A stretch of DNA of 13,918 bases, taken from assembly GCA_021791345.1 (NCBI GenBank), contig JAJYWT010000105.1:1-13918 (forward strand), in the 5' to 3' direction. Source of the stretch: a bacterium (GTDB taxonomy: Bacteria; Chloroflexota; Dormibacteria; UBA8260; Bog-877). The position numbers and the translations under genes are program-made. Under the pieces are notes generated by a model. The model was given only the letters and a program-made list of their open reading frames with translations. It was not told the origin of the DNA and searched no databases. Shown in pieces: positions 13,900 through 13,918 of this stretch. Every line of letters starts with the position of its first letter. Positions within the stretch are counted from its first letter, which is position 1.

Positions 13900-13918
13900 G
13901 TGGGCAAGCGGGAGCGCC
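13900..13918 (+). CDS. possible start of the next gene (candidate argR), truncated
   Basis: After the argD stop, a GTG at 13900 opens a frame reading M-G-K-R-E-R before the window ends. A TTG at 13888, overlapping the argD stop (TTGA), is in the same frame and would add four residues. In several high-GC bacteria argD is followed by argR, and KRER-type N-termini occur in such regulators, but six codons cannot establish this. Confidence 0.2.

Noticed and set aside
1..13918. Search by eye for CRISPR repeats, transposon ends, tRNA or rRNA genes
   Set aside because: No regularly spaced repeats, transposase gene, or recognisable tRNA or rRNA sequence was seen.

Overview
The window is a GC-rich bacterial chromosomal segment (roughly two thirds or more G+C by eye). 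Many genes have non-ATG starts: GTG for helicase, lgt, ylxP, TPR, Lrp, argC and GNAT genes, TTG for the crotonase-fold gene, and apparently CTG for one hydrolase. The gene families (HelY-type Ski2-like helicase, DUF4081-type GNAT, LiuC-like crotonase-fold protein, argC-argJ-argB-argD order) point to the Actinomycetota or a related high-GC lineage such as Dormibacterota or Chloroflexota. The sequence alone does not settle the phylum. No rRNA, tRNA, CRISPR array, transposon or phage gene was seen, and this looks like ordinary chromosomal housekeeping DNA with a few poorly studied genes.

Left third, minus strand (about 6002 down to 1). A tightly packed run reads ParA-type ATPase, an unrecognised 113-aa protein, metallo-beta-lactamase-fold hydrolase, YlxP (DUF503), prolipoprotein diacylglyceryl transferase (Lgt), then a large Ski2/HelY-like helicase. 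Spacings are 10 nt, 4-nt overlap, 42 nt, 4-nt overlap and 1-nt overlap, so translational coupling is likely. After a 175-nt gap with a GC-rich hairpin comes the 5' part of an enoyl-CoA hydratase/isomerase gene that runs off the window.

Middle. A roughly 208-nt divergent spacer separates parA from a plus-strand gene for a TPR protein with a very acidic tail. This is followed by a convergent Lrp/AsnC-type regulator. The regulator is divergent from an EamA-family exporter across an AT-rich spacer, a layout typical of a local regulator-exporter pair. The exporter converges on a GNAT acetyltransferase with an N-terminal DUF4081-like domain.

Right third, plus strand. An arginine (ornithine) biosynthesis operon argC-argJ-argB-argD has overlapping genes (4, 20 and 8 nt). 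It encodes the acetyl-cycle from N-acetylglutamate through acetylornithine to ornithine, with ArgJ recycling the acetyl group. A GCATA-AA-TATGC palindrome lies in the short spacer between the divergent GNAT gene and argC. The last bases may be the first codons of a following gene, with argR the natural guess from the conserved order.

The points most worth a second look are the ParA plus small-protein pair, the hydrolase with an apparent CTG start and an altered zinc motif, the Lgt with changes at usually conserved active-site positions, and the TPR/acidic-tail protein.
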